Positions 47,765-57,353 are shown, numbered from the stretch's first letter. The stretch: 64,000 nucleotides of DNA from Caulobacter segnis (GCF_023935105.1 NZ_CP096040.1:682001-746000); one strand, 5' to 3'. Translations and numbers: made by a program. Notes: generated from the sequence alone by a model not told the origin.

Positions 47765-48011
47765 CGTCAAATTCGAGAAGGATCGGAGACAGACCCGGAA
47801 GCTCAATCCTGAGATTGAAACCTGGAGAGCGACCGTAGCCAAGGCGATATTCGATATCGAGATACTGGCACAGATATCAATGTGACGCGAACTAATATTT
47901 TATTTTTCTAATCATTCGGCTGAATTCAATTTATTGAAGCGGCGCTTTGATTTGGATTCTCGCCGTCAGTTCGGGTGGCCTGCAGGCGCTCCCGCACCCG
48001 CGAAATCCATA

Positions 48012-48026
48012 TTGCATCGCAGCAAA
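48012..48026 (+). promoter_or_regulatory. Candidate acyl-CoA regulon operator upstream of ecm
   Basis: TTGCATCGCAGCAAA, identical over 15 bases to the site upstream of hbd (10619-10633, other strand), 55 bases before the ecm ATG. Confidence 0.5.
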
Positions 48027-48081
48027 TCCGGGATCATGATCGCCGATAAGCCAGGCCACTAGAGCCGCCCCGGGAGCGACC

Positions 48082-50070
48082 ATGACCACCACGCCGTACC
48101 AGCACGCGCCCGATCCGCCGTGGATCTTCCGCACCTATGCCGGCCACTCGACGGCGGAGAAGTCGAACGCGCTCTATCGGGCCAATCTGGCCAGGGGGCA
48201 GACAGGCCTGTCGGTGGCCTTCGACCTGCCCACCCAGACCGGCTACGATCCGGACCACATCCTGGCGCGCGGCGAGGTCGGCAAGGTTGGGGTGCCGATC
48301 AGCCATCTGGGCGACATGCGCGCCCTCTTCAGCGAGATCCCGCTGGAGAAGATGAACACCTCCATGACCATCAACGCCCCGGCCGCCTGGCTGCTGGCGA
48401 TGTATGTGGCCCTGGCCGACGAGCAGGGGGCGGACCGGGCCCTGCTGCAGGGCACCACCCAGAACGACCTGATCAAGGAGTATCTGAGCCGGGGCACCTA
48501 CATCTTTCCGCCGGGGCCCAGCTTGCGGCTGATCGGCGACATGATCGCCTGGTGCTATCGCGAGGTGCCCAAGTGGAACCCGATGAACGTCTGCAGCTAC
48601 CACCTGCAGGAGGCCGGGGCGACGCCGGAGCAGGAGCTGGCCTTCGCCCTGGCCACGGCGATCAGCGTGCTCGACACGGTCAAGGCCGGCGGCCAGGTCC
48701 CCGACGAGGACTTCGAGATCGTCGCCTCGCGGATCAGCTTCTTCGTCAACGCCGGGGTGCGGTTCGTGACCGAGCTGTGCAAGATGCGGTCGTTCACAAA
48801 GCTCTGGGACCAGATCCTGCTGGAGCGCTACGGCGTCCAGGACAAGAAGGCCCGCCGCTTCCGCTACGGGGTGCAGGTCAACAGCCTGGGCCTGACCGAG
48901 CCGCAGCCCGAGAACAACGTCTACCGCATCCTGATCGAGGCTCTGGCCGTTACGCTCAGCAAGGACGCCCGTTGCCGGGCCCTGCAGCTGCCGGCCTGGA
49001 ACGAGGCCCTGGGCCTGCCGCGCCCGTGGGACCAGCAGTGGTCGCTGCGGCTGCAGCAGGTGCTCGCCTACGAGACCGACCTGCTGGAATACGAGGACCT
49101 GTTCGACGGCAGCCACGTGGTCGAGGCCAAGGTCGCCGAACTCTCCAAGGGCGCGCTGGCGCAGCTGGCCTTGATCGACGAGATGGGTGGGGCGTCCAAC
49201 GCCATCGACTACATGAAGGCCGAGCTGGTGGCCTCGAACGCCCGCCGGGTGCGCTCGGTCGAGACCGGCGACATGACCGTGGTCGGCGTCAATCGCTGGA
49301 CCGACAGCGAGGCCTCGCCCTTGTCTGCTGGCGAGAGCTCGATCGAGACCGTCGACCCGCGCCTGGAGGCCGACGTCGTCGCCCGCATCAAGGCCTGGCG
49401 CGAGGCCCGCGACCCCGCCGCCGTCGAGGCCGCCCTGGCCGCGCTGAAGGCCGCCGCCGCCTCTGGCGCCAACATCATGGAGCCCTCGATTTCCGCCGCC
49501 AAGGCCGGGGTCACCACCGGCGAATGGGCCGGCGCCCTGCGCGCGGTGTTCGGCGAATATCGCGGCCCGACCGGCGTGGCGGTGGTCGTCTCCACGGGCG
49601 AGGCCGAGGACGTCGAGGCGGTGAAGCGCGAGGTCGAGCGGGTCTCGCGCGTGCTGGGCCGCACCCTGACCTATCTGGTCGGCAAGCCGGGCCTGGACGG
49701 CCACTCCAACGGCGCCGAGCAGATCGCCACCCGCGCCCGCGCCTGCGGCATGGAGGTGGTCTATGACGGCATCCGCTCGACGCCGGAAGAGATCGTCCGC
49801 CGCGCCAAGGAGAGCCGCGCTCACGTCGTCGGCCTGTCGATCCTGTCGGGCTCGCACCTCGACCTGGTGCAGGAGGTCATCCGCGTGATGCGCGCCGAGG
49901 GCCTGGGCCACATCCCCGTCGTCGCCGGCGGCATTATCCCCGAGGCCGACGCCCTGATCCTGAAGCAGATGGGCGTGGCGCGGATCTACACGCCCAAGGA
50001 CTTCCGGATCACCGAGATCATGGGCGACGTGGTCAAGCTCGTGGAAGCGACGGCGCTGGAGCAGGCGTGA
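48082..50070 (+). CDS. ecm: Ethylmalonyl-CoA mutase, B12-dependent
   Basis: Coenzyme-B12 radical mutase of 662 residues that converts ethylmalonyl-CoA to methylsuccinyl-CoA; the family is also known as MeaA. The substrate barrel has the PPWIFRTYAGHSTAEKSNALYRANLARGQTGLSVAFDLPTQTGYDPDH opening and NTSMTINAPAAWLLAMY. The C-terminal B12 domain has the DxHxxG motif with His541 (LDGHSNGAEQ), then GLSILSGSH and VVAGGIIP. The single-chain length and the loop sequence favour Ecm over methylmalonyl-CoA mutase, and ccr and mcd are nearby. The ATG is 55 bases after a putative operator. The gene ends 31 bases before a membrane-protein gene. Confidence 0.94.
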   Translation: MTTTPYQHAPDPPWIFRTYAGHSTAEKSNALYRANLARGQTGLSVAFDLPTQTGYDPDHILARGEVGKVGVPISHLGDMRALFSEIPLEKMNTSMTINAPAAWLLAMYVALADEQGADRALLQGTTQNDLIKEYLSRGTYIFPPGPSLRLIGDMIAWCYREVPKWNPMNVCSYHLQEAGATPEQELAFALATAISVLDTVKAGGQVPDEDFEIVASRISFFVNAGVRFVTELCKMRSFTKLWDQILLERYGVQDKKARRFRYGVQVNSLGLTEPQPENNVYRILIEALAVTLSKDARCRALQLPAWNEALGLPRPWDQQWSLRLQQVLAYETDLLEYEDLFDGSHVVEAKVAELSKGALAQLALIDEMGGASNAIDYMKAELVASNARRVRSVETGDMTVVGVNRWTDSEASPLSAGESSIETVDPRLEADVVARIKAWREARDPAAVEAALAALKAAAASGANIMEPSISAAKAGVTTGEWAGALRAVFGEYRGPTGVAVVVSTGEAEDVEAVKREVERVSRVLGRTLTYLVGKPGLDGHSNGAEQIATRARACGMEVVYDGIRSTPEEIVRRAKESRAHVVGLSILSGSHLDLVQEVIRVMRAEGLGHIPVVAGGIIPEADALILKQMGVARIYTPKDFRITEIMGDVVKLVEATALEQA

Positions 50071-50101
50071 CAGTCAAGGCGTTCGCGCCTAGATTGAATT
50101 C

Positions 50102-50845
50102 ATGCTTCGCGCGCTCCAGCATCGCCTGGCGCCCTACAGAACCGTCCTCACCTGGGCCGGCTTCTTGGCCCTGCTCATCGGCGCGACCGTGTTCCAGCGC
50201 TGGCTGGAGCAGCCCCTCGAAAACGCGCCCCGCACCTTCTTCGCCCTCGCCATCGTCGCGATCTGGGCGCTCCGCGCGCTGCTGTCGCACGAGAGCGCGG
50301 AGCGGATCATCGGCCGGCTGAACGTCGCCGAGCCCGGCGTCTGGCTGACGGCGCGGCCGGAACGCCTGAAGCGACTGGTGTTCGCGCTGTTCATGGTTCC
50401 GCTGCTGGTCGTGCTGGCGCGGATCGCTTGGGCGCACTGGCTTGGCGGCGACGTGCTCCGGCTGGCGGGCGCCATCGTGGCGAGTCTCGTCGGGCTGGCG
50501 ATGACCGTCCTGCTCGTCGCCAAGGCCTGGCGCGCGCGGGTGGAACTGAGGATCGACCGGGACGGAGTCTTCGCGCCAGCCTGGTCGGCGCCGGTCGCCT
50601 GGAGCGCCATCGACTTCGCCATTCGGTCCCAGGGCGCGCGCGAGTTGCGTCTGATGACGAAGCACGACGGCTTGCGGGTTCTGCCCTTGGCGCCCACCGG
50701 CCTCTATCCGGGTGAGGCCCTGGCCGCCTTGCGCGCCCTTCGGCCGGATCTGCGGATCGAGCTTTGGACCACGAACGGCGTCGTCCTGCCCATCCACGGC
50801 GCCACCGACGTACCGGACACCGTCAAGGTCACGACCTACGGCTGA
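50102..50845 (+). CDS. Hypothetical membrane protein
   Basis: Protein of 247 residues with four hydrophobic segments (about residues 15-32, 45-60, 92-110 and 118-140) and a soluble C-terminal domain of about 105 residues (ARVELRIDRDGVFAPAWSAPVAWSAIDFAIRSQG...), which looks like a PH-like beta domain seen in small bacterial membrane proteins. I do not recognise the family. It follows ecm by 31 bases on the same strand and could be co-transcribed, though no role in the pathway is suggested by sequence. Confidence 0.7.
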   Translation: MLRALQHRLAPYRTVLTWAGFLALLIGATVFQRWLEQPLENAPRTFFALAIVAIWALRALLSHESAERIIGRLNVAEPGVWLTARPERLKRLVFALFMVPLLVVLARIAWAHWLGGDVLRLAGAIVASLVGLAMTVLLVAKAWRARVELRIDRDGVFAPAWSAPVAWSAIDFAIRSQGARELRLMTKHDGLRVLPLAPTGLYPGEALAALRALRPDLRIELWTTNGVVLPIHGATDVPDTVKVTTYG

Positions 50846-50880
50846 AGGCGGTGTTTCGTGCTATGATCACGCCATGACCC

Positions 50881-51012
50881 CGTCATTCTCGCCCTTGTGG
50901 CGGGAACCCCTCTGTCCGCCGCAGGTGCGGGCGAGGCGGACTGCTGAGCAGTCCGCTTGCTCTTCACGTGTCAGCTGAACCAGGGGTTCCCGCCACAAGG
51001 GCGGGAATGACG
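50881..51012. repeat. Inverted repeat with 31-base arms
   Basis: CGTCATTCTCGCCCTTGTGG (50881 on) pairs with CCACAAGGGCGGGAATGACG (ending 51012). The 31-base arms differ at one position. The centre holds another dyad, GCGGACTGCTGAGCAGTCCGC. A short CCCCGCTTTCGCGGGGATGAG hairpin follows at 51058. These elements fill the gap between convergent genes. Confidence 0.75.
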
Positions 51013-51092
51013 AGAAAATAAAGTAACGTTTGCTCGGTGACCCAAGCCGCTTGGGTCCCCGCTTTCGCGGGGATGAGCGGTACGTGGAAGCC

Positions 51093-52463
51093 CTAACGCC
51101 CCAACCGCCAAGCCGCCGCGAACCCCACCACGGCCAGGGGCAGGAAGGCGCCGAACAGCACCAGGCCGTGGCTCGCCGCCAGGGTCGGGTCGACGCCGTG
51201 GCTGAAGCCCAGGACGTTGGCCAGGGCCCCCGCGCCAGCCGCCCCCGCCGCGCCGCCGATCAGCTGGGATGTGGGCACGGCCGAGGAGGCCATGGCCTGT
51301 TCGTCGGCCGGGGCGGCGCCGATGGCGCGGCGGGCGACGAAGGCGTGGGCCAGGCCGAAGCCGGCGCCGAGGACGGCGAAGGCGGCGGCGGTCTCGATCA
51401 GGGTCCCGCGCGCCGTGGCCCAGGCCGACAGCGCCGCCCCGACCAGGATCACCCCCGCGCCCAGCCGCACCAGGCGGCCGTCCTTCTGGGCCGGGGTGTG
51501 GCCGAAGACCATGGCGCACAGGGTCCAGCCGGCGGCGATGGCCCCGACGACATAGCCGGCGGTCAGCGGCGAGGCGTGATGCCGGACCTGGATGAAGGCG
51601 GGGCCATAGACCGTGAAGCCGATCACCGCCGCCTCGGTGGCGAAGATGGTCAGCAGGCCCAGGCCCGTGGCCGTACGAAGGTCGGCGGCGTTGCGGGGCA
51701 GCAGGCGGTCGTGGGTGCGGGCGTTGACGGCCAGCATGGCGGCCATGCCGACCATGCCGCCGACCGCCAGGGTCGCGGCCAGGCCCGGCGAGGCGACGAC
51801 GCCCGCGCCGCCGATCAGGCTGACGCCGACCACCAGCAAGGCCAGCTGCAGGGTGGGGATCCGGCCCCGGCCGGTGTCGCCCTTGTCGGCCGGCAACATG
51901 ACCAGCACCGCGCCGACGAAGATCACCGCCTGGACCACGAACAGCCAGAAGGCCCCGCGCCAGAAGCCGGCGGCGGCGAACAGGCCGCCCAGCAGCGGGC
52001 CCAGCAGGGTCGCCGCGCCCCACACCCCGGCCACCGCGCCGTAGACGCGCGGCCACAGGCGCTCGGGGAACAGGGCGGTGATGGCCACGTAGCACAGGGC
52101 GACGACGGCCCCCGCGCCCAGGCCCTGGATCAGCCGGCCCAGGATGAAGGTGACGAATTCGGGCGCGAGCGCGCTCATCGCGCAACCCACGGCGTAGATC
52201 AGGCCGGTCAGGGCGGTGGCCGCGCGCAGGCCCAGACCCGTCGACAGCTTGCCCGAACAGGCCCCGGCGACGATCGAGCCGGTCAGATAGGCCGCCACCG
52301 ACCAGCCGAAATACTGATAGCCGCCGATCTCGCGGGCGACGCTGGGCATGATGGTGGCCGTCACCAGGGTGTCGGCGGCGTTCAGCCAGACGCCCAGGCA
52401 CAGCAGGGCGAAGCGCGGCGCCAGGGCCTTGTCGACGAGGCGGGAGGGAGCGGCGGCGTTCAT
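51093..52463 (-). CDS. MFS transporter
   Basis: Major facilitator protein of 456 residues with about 12 to 14 membrane segments. The family motif A equivalent is GKLSTGLGLRAATALTG and motif C-like sequence is seen in VYGAVAGVWGAATLLGPLLGG, a DHA-type drug/proton antiporter feature. It may export a toxic compound or import a substrate. It is divergent from the glycerate kinase and tartrate dehydrogenase genes, so a link to organic-acid transport is possible but unproven. The start is ATG 52463; a GTG lies nine bases upstream. Confidence 0.85.
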   Translation of the reverse strand: MNAAAPSRLVDKALAPRFALLCLGVWLNAADTLVTATIMPSVAREIGGYQYFGWSVAAYLTGSIVAGACSGKLSTGLGLRAATALTGLIYAVGCAMSALAPEFVTFILGRLIQGLGAGAVVALCYVAITALFPERLWPRVYGAVAGVWGAATLLGPLLGGLFAAAGFWRGAFWLFVVQAVIFVGAVLVMLPADKGDTGRGRIPTLQLALLVVGVSLIGGAGVVASPGLAATLAVGGMVGMAAMLAVNARTHDRLLPRNAADLRTATGLGLLTIFATEAAVIGFTVYGPAFIQVRHHASPLTAGYVVGAIAAGWTLCAMVFGHTPAQKDGRLVRLGAGVILVGAALSAWATARGTLIETAAAFAVLGAGFGLAHAFVARRAIGAAPADEQAMASSAVPTSQLIGGAAGAAGAGALANVLGFSHGVDPTLAASHGLVLFGAFLPLAVVGFAAAWRLGR

Positions 52464-52609
52464 CCCGCGCACATGACCGCTTTCGCCGGCCGCGCCAAGC
52501 CCGTTGTCGATCGGCGGATGCGCGCCGGCCGATGATTTGATGCGTTTTGCGCATTGGCCGTCGGCGTCGTCGCCAGCCTAACAGGGCGGGAACGAAAGGC
52601 GCAGGCGAC
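52464..52609. promoter_or_regulatory. MFS-glycerate kinase divergent promoter region
   Basis: Contains a dyad ATGCG-TTTTG-CGCAT at 52540-52554, possibly an operator shared by the divergent genes. It does not match the ACTGGATSCAAT sites further right, so this pair may be under another regulator. Confidence 0.35.
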
Positions 52610-53886
52610 GTGACCAACGACAAGGCTCGGGAGACCCTGGAGGCGCTGTTCGAGGCCGCCGTCGGCGCGGCGTCGCCAGCGCTTCGCACGCCGCAGCACC
52701 TGCCGCCGCCGCCCAAGGGCCGGACCGTCGTCGTCGGGGCGGGCAAGGCCGCCGCCGCCATGGCCGCGGCGGTCGAGGCGCACTGGCGCGGGCCGCTGGA
52801 GGGAGTGGTGCTGACGCGCTACGGCCATGGCGCGGCGTGCGAGCGGATCGTCGTGGTCGAGGCGGGCCACCCGGTCGCCGACGCCGCGGGTGTGGCCGGG
52901 ACCGCCGCCATGATCGAGCAACTGCGCGGGCTCACCGCCGACGACCTGGTGCTGTGCCTGCTGTCGGGCGGCGGCTCGGCGCTGCTGGCGGCGCCGGCGC
53001 CCGGCCTGACCCTGGCCGACAAGCAGGCTATCACCCGGGCGCTGTTGCGCAGCGGTGCGTCGATCGACCAGATCAACTGCGTCCGCAAGCACCTGTCGGC
53101 GGTGAAGGGCGGACGGCTGGCTTTGCTGGCCGCGCCGGCCCGGGTGGTGACCCTGGCCATTTCCGACGTTCCGGGCGACGAGATCTCGACCATCGCCTCG
53201 GGTCCGACCACGCCCGACCCCACGACCCGCCACGACGCGCTGGCGATTCTGGAACGCTGGCGGATCGCCGTTCCCGAGTCCGTGCGGGCCTGGCTGAACG
53301 ATCCGCGGAGCGAGACGCCCAAGCGGATCCCCGGCGCGGAGGCCGTGCTGATCGCCCGGCCGCGCGATGCGCTGAACGTCGCGGCGCGCGAGGCCTCGGC
53401 CCGAGGGCTGACGCCCATCGTGCTGGGCGATGCGATCGAGGGCGAGGCCCGCACGGTCGCCGCCGCCCACGCCCGCATGGCCCTGAAGATCGCCGACGGA
53501 CGCGGGGAGGGGCGCGGCCCTGCGTGCTGCTGTCGGGCGGCGAGACCACGGTCACGGTCGTCGGCCAGGGGCGCGGCGGGCGCAACGCCGAATATCTGCT
53601 GGCCCTGGCGGCGGCGCTGGACGGCCGGCCGGGGATCCACGCCCTGTCGGCCGACACCGACGGGATCGACGGATCGGAGGACAACGCCGGCGCGTGGCTG
53701 TTCCCCGACAGCCTGACGCGCGCCGCGGCCCTGGGCCTGAACGCCGTCGAGCGGCTGGCCGACAACGACGGCTATGGCTTCTTCGCCACCCTGGGCGACC
53801 TCCTGATCACCGGGCCGACCCGCACCAACGTCAACGACTTCCGGGCGATCCTAATCGACGCCCCATCCTCGGAGGATGTCCCATGA
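52610..53886 (+). pseudogene. Glycerate 2-kinase (MOFRL family), frameshifted
   Basis: Phosphorylates D-glycerate to 2-phosphoglycerate. The GTG at 52610 follows GGCGCAGG. The N-terminal domain has [19 protein letters not shown] and [34 protein letters not shown], and the MOFRL C-terminal domain has [29 protein letters not shown]... [14 protein letters not shown]. The two parts are in different frames; adding one G to the run at 53509-53512 rejoins them at [16 protein letters not shown]. It overlaps the next gene by ATGA. The complete remainder and the operon context make a homopolymer error more likely than decay. Confidence 0.82.
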
Positions 53887-54968
53887 GCCAGACGCGTTCC
53901 TATCGCATCGCCGTCATCCCCGGCGACGGGATCGGCAAGGAGGTGGTTCCCGAGGGGCTGCGGGTGCTGGAGGCGGTCTCGGCGCGCTTCGGCTGCCGCT
54001 TCGCGTTCGACCCTTTCGACTTCGCCTCGTGCGACTACTATCTGGCGCACGGCAAGATGATGCCGGACGACTGGAAGGCCAGGATCGGCGGTCACGACGC
54101 CATCTTCTTCGGCGCGGTGGGCTGGCCGGCCAGCGTGCCCGACCACGTCTCGCTATGGGGCTCGCTGATCCAGTTCCGGCGCGAGTTCGACCAGTACGTC
54201 AACCTGCGCCCGGTCAAGCTGATGCCGGGCGTGCCCAGCCCGCTGGCCGGGCGCCAGCCGGGCGACATCGACTTCTACGTCGTGCGCGAGAACACCGAGG
54301 GCGAATATTCCTCGATCGGCGGCCGCATCTTCCCGAACACCCCGCGCGAGGTGGTGGTGCAGGAGACGGTGATGACCCGCATCGGCGTCGACCGGATCCT
54401 GAAGTACGCCTTCGACCTGGCCCAGCGGCGCGAGAAGAAGCACCTGACCTCGGCCACCAAGTCCAACGGCATCTCGATCACCATGCCCTACTGGGACGAA
54501 CGGGTCGAAGCCATGGCGCCGGCCTATCCCGACGTGCGCTGGGACAAGTACCACATCGACATCCTGACCGCGCACTTCGTGCAGCACCCCGACTGGTTCG
54601 ACGTGGTGGTCGCCTCGAACCTGTTTGGCGACATCCTGTCGGACCTGGGTCCGGCCTGCACCGGCACGATCGGCATCGCGCCGGCGGGCAACATCAATCC
54701 CGAGCGGATATTTCCGTCGCTGTTCGAACCCGTGCACGGCTCGGCCCCGGACATCGCGGGGCAGGGGATCGCCAATCCCGTCGGCCAGATCTGGTCGGCG
54801 GCGCTGATGCTGGATCACCTGGGCGAGCATGCGGCGGCGGCGGCGGTGCTGGCGGCGATCGAGGCGGTGCTGGCCAGGCCCGAGCTGCGCACGCGCGACC
54901 TGGGCGGCCCCCTGGGCACGGAGGCCTGCGGCCGGGCGATCGCCGAGGCGGTCATGGCCGCTCGGTGA
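53883..54968 (+). CDS. Tartrate dehydrogenase/decarboxylase (D-malate dehydrogenase family)
   Basis: NAD- and metal-dependent beta-decarboxylating dehydrogenase of 361 residues in the isocitrate/isopropylmalate family. Motifs: [32 protein letters not shown], the [15 protein letters not shown] substrate loop typical of TtuC/DmlA, and [31 protein letters not shown] with [20 protein letters not shown]. Tartrate dehydrogenase/decarboxylase can yield glycerate from tartrate, and the coupled glycerate kinase gene would feed it into glycolysis. The ATG overlaps the kinase stop. A terminator follows. D-malate is an alternative substrate. Confidence 0.9.
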   Translation: MSQTRSYRIAVIPGDGIGKEVVPEGLRVLEAVSARFGCRFAFDPFDFASCDYYLAHGKMMPDDWKARIGGHDAIFFGAVGWPASVPDHVSLWGSLIQFRREFDQYVNLRPVKLMPGVPSPLAGRQPGDIDFYVVRENTEGEYSSIGGRIFPNTPREVVVQETVMTRIGVDRILKYAFDLAQRREKKHLTSATKSNGISITMPYWDERVEAMAPAYPDVRWDKYHIDILTAHFVQHPDWFDVVVASNLFGDILSDLGPACTGTIGIAPAGNINPERIFPSLFEPVHGSAPDIAGQGIANPVGQIWSAALMLDHLGEHAAAAAVLAAIEAVLARPELRTRDLGGPLGTEACGRAIAEAVMAAR

Positions 54969-54989
54969 TGCTGAGGGCCGCTCGAATTA

Positions 54990-55025
54990 AGGCCGCTGGC
55001 TCTCGGTGAGCCAGCGGCCTTTCTC
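54990..55025 (+). terminator. Intrinsic terminator of the glycerate kinase-tartrate dehydrogenase operon
   Basis: AGGCCGCTGGCT, loop CTCGGTG, AGCCAGCGGCCT followed by TTCTC, about 20 bases after the dehydrogenase stop; the stem is long and GC-rich. Confidence 0.85.
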
Positions 55026-55040
55026 GTGCGTCCGGGGCCC

Positions 55041-57203
55041 TCAATGCTTCCAGTTCAGGGTGACGCCGAAGGTGCGGGGCGGGTTGTAGGCCCCGAAGTT
55101 GGCGCCCAGGAACACCGCCTGGAAGGTGCGCGTCACCTCGTTGGACAGGTTCTTGCCCCACAGCGACACCGACCAGTGGTCGCCCGGCGTGGTGTAGACG
55201 ATCCGTCCGTCATAGAAGTTGGTCGCGGGGCGGCGCTCGGGGCCGTCGTTGGAATTGTCGTCGAAGATCAGGCTCTCGTAGTGATAGTCGACGGCGAAGC
55301 GGACATCGCCGCCGCCGGCTAGCGCCAGGTCGTAGGACGGCGACAGCACCAGCTTGTGCTTGGGCGTGCGCGAGATGCGGTTGCCGGCGTAGTCGACGCC
55401 CGGCTCGGGGCTGAACACGTCGAACTTGGCGTCGGTGTAGCCGTAGCTGGCCACCAGGCGCGCGCCCGAGAACGGACGCCAGGCCAGATAGGTCTCGTAG
55501 CCCTTGATGGTCGCCTCGCCGGCGTTGTCGGTGACGACCGAAAGGTTGGGCAGGGTGCGCCGCGTCTGCAGGTCGGTGTACTTCATCACGTAGATCGTGT
55601 TGTTCCAGACCAGCGCCCCGCCCAGGAAGGTGCTCTTCTGGCCGACCTCGTACTGGGTGGCGAACTCGGGCTCGAAGCCGTCGCGGGCGTCGGCGGCGCT
55701 GCCCGGGGTGTCCTGGAAGCCGCCGCTCTTGAAGCCGCGCGAGGCCATCGCATAGAGCAGATGATGCTCGACCGGCTTGAAGTTGACGCCGGCCCGCCAC
55801 GTCCAGGCCTTGTAGCTGTCCGAGACCGCGACATCGAACCGTTCGTCGGCCCGGAACAGCGTGTTTCCGGCCAGGTTGTCGACGCGATAGTCCTTGTCGT
55901 CCTTCGAATAGCGCAGGCCGCCGATCAATGAGAGGCGGTCGCTGAGCGGTACGGTGACGTCGCCGAAGGCGGCATAGCTCTTGAGCTTGGCCGACTGGGT
56001 GTAGATCTCGGTCCCGGGGCGTCCCAGGTTGATGCCCAGCGTGTCCTTGCGGTCGGTGTCGCTGTTGAACGTGTAGAGGCCGGCCACCCACTGCACGCCC
56101 TCGCCGGGAAGCGAGGACAGGCGCAGTTCGTGGCTGGAGAAGTCGCTGGCCTCGTCGTTGGCGCCCGAGATGCCGGCGCGGTTGAAGGTGGGATTGCCGC
56201 CGTCGAAGTCGTAGGCGACGTGATAGTCGAGGTCGCGGTACGAGCCCAGATAGGTGAGGGTGGCGAACGACAGGTCCCAGTCGGCCTGGAAGCGCACGCC
56301 CCAGGTGTCGCGGTTCTGGTAGCCGTCATCGGAGCCGGCGGTATGCTTGCGGTCGCGGTTGACCGTCCAGAGGGCCGATCGGGGATCGCTGGCGTCCAGG
56401 TCCAGGACGTGCTGGGCGGGGCCGGTCGCGCGGTCGCGGGTCCCGTCGATCGTCGCCAGCAGGCGCAGGTTCTCCTGGGGCTCGAAGCGCAGGGACAGGC
56501 GGCCGCTGCGGGTGTCCTGGTCCTCGACGTCGTCGCCGGTGAAGGTGTTCTTCACATAGCCGTCGTGGGTGCGCCAGGCGGCGCTGGCCCGGAGGGCGGC
56601 CTTGCCGTCGGCGAACGGCGCGTTGATCACGCCGGCGCCTTCCAGGCGGCTGTAGTTGCCGGCCGTCGCCTCGGCGGCGGCGTCGAAGCCGCCCAGCTCG
56701 GGCTTGTGGGAGACGATATTGATCGCCCCGCCCACGACGTTGCGGCCGTAGAGCGTGCCTTGCGGGCCCTTCAACACCTCGATGCGCTCGACGTCGAAGG
56801 CGTCGAAGGCCACGGCGGCGGGACGGCCCAGATAGATCTCGTCGAGGAACACCGCCGAACTGGGATCGCCGGCCGCGCCGCGGTCGGACGAGCCGATGCC
56901 GCGGATCGAGATGCGCGGCTGCGAGGCCGGGAAGGCGTCGAACTGCAGGCCGGGGGTCAGGCCGGCGACGTCGTCGATCTGACGGATGCGGGCCTGCTGG
57001 ACCTGATCGGATCCAAAGGCCGTCACGGTGACGGGCACGTCCTGCAGGCTTTCGCTGCGGCGCTGGGCGGTGACCACCACCTCCTCGATCTGGCTCACCT
57101 CCTGGGCGGGCGCGGCCGACGGGGTCCGGGCCAGCGCCGCCGGGGCGCCGAGCAGCGCCAGAAGCGCGGGTGCATAGGTCAAGGCTTTGCGGCTGGCCGC
57201 CAT
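55041..57203 (-). CDS. TonB-dependent outer-membrane receptor
   Basis: Outer-membrane receptor of 720 residues. A signal peptide (AASRKALTYAPALLALLGAPAALA) is followed by a TonB box (IEEVVVTAQRRSESLQDVPVTVTAF), the plug (FLDEIYLGRPAAVAFDAFDVERIEVLKGPQGTLYGRNVVGGAINIVS) and a 22-strand-type barrel ending GVTLNWKH. This is the class common in Caulobacterales and sphingomonads for organic molecules. The start is ATG 57203. About 85-103 bases upstream lies a candidate GntR operator shared with the CitMHS and atuA-like genes, so it probably imports the same carboxylate. Confidence 0.92.
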   Translation of the reverse strand: MAASRKALTYAPALLALLGAPAALARTPSAAPAQEVSQIEEVVVTAQRRSESLQDVPVTVTAFGSDQVQQARIRQIDDVAGLTPGLQFDAFPASQPRISIRGIGSSDRGAAGDPSSAVFLDEIYLGRPAAVAFDAFDVERIEVLKGPQGTLYGRNVVGGAINIVSHKPELGGFDAAAEATAGNYSRLEGAGVINAPFADGKAALRASAAWRTHDGYVKNTFTGDDVEDQDTRSGRLSLRFEPQENLRLLATIDGTRDRATGPAQHVLDLDASDPRSALWTVNRDRKHTAGSDDGYQNRDTWGVRFQADWDLSFATLTYLGSYRDLDYHVAYDFDGGNPTFNRAGISGANDEASDFSSHELRLSSLPGEGVQWVAGLYTFNSDTDRKDTLGINLGRPGTEIYTQSAKLKSYAAFGDVTVPLSDRLSLIGGLRYSKDDKDYRVDNLAGNTLFRADERFDVAVSDSYKAWTWRAGVNFKPVEHHLLYAMASRGFKSGGFQDTPGSAADARDGFEPEFATQYEVGQKSTFLGGALVWNNTIYVMKYTDLQTRRTLPNLSVVTDNAGEATIKGYETYLAWRPFSGARLVASYGYTDAKFDVFSPEPGVDYAGNRISRTPKHKLVLSPSYDLALAGGGDVRFAVDYHYESLIFDDNSNDGPERRPATNFYDGRIVYTTPGDHWSVSLWGKNLSNEVTRTFQAVFLGANFGAYNPPRTFGVTLNWKH

Positions 57204-57288
57204 GTTCAACTCCCCAATTGTTGTTCTTGCGGCATGGGTCGCGCCCCGCCGTCGGGGAACCTTAGGGGAGTTGGATCACATCGGTCAA

Positions 57289-57306
57289 TAAACTGGATGC
57301 AATTGC
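57289..57306. promoter_or_regulatory. Candidate GntR operator upstream of the TonB receptor
   Basis: AAACTGGATGCAATTG at 57290-57305 matches the palindrome at 59631-59650 (ATAAATTGGATCCAATTTAT) at most positions and shares AAACTGGATGCA with the site at 58223. It is placed 87 bases before the receptor ATG. Confidence 0.55.
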
Positions 57307-57353
57307 TATGACGTTTGGATGTGTCTATGACGAGGCCAGGGAGGACCGCCGGT

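Noticed and set aside
50033..50797. Minus-strand open frame of 254 codons opposite the membrane-protein gene
   Set aside because: Gln/Arg/Gly-rich shadow; the plus strand has membrane segments and a plausible start.
52547..53886. Glycerate kinase read as two separate genes
   Set aside because: The two frames together give one complete MOFRL kinase with no missing residues; a one-base change in a G-run explains the break.
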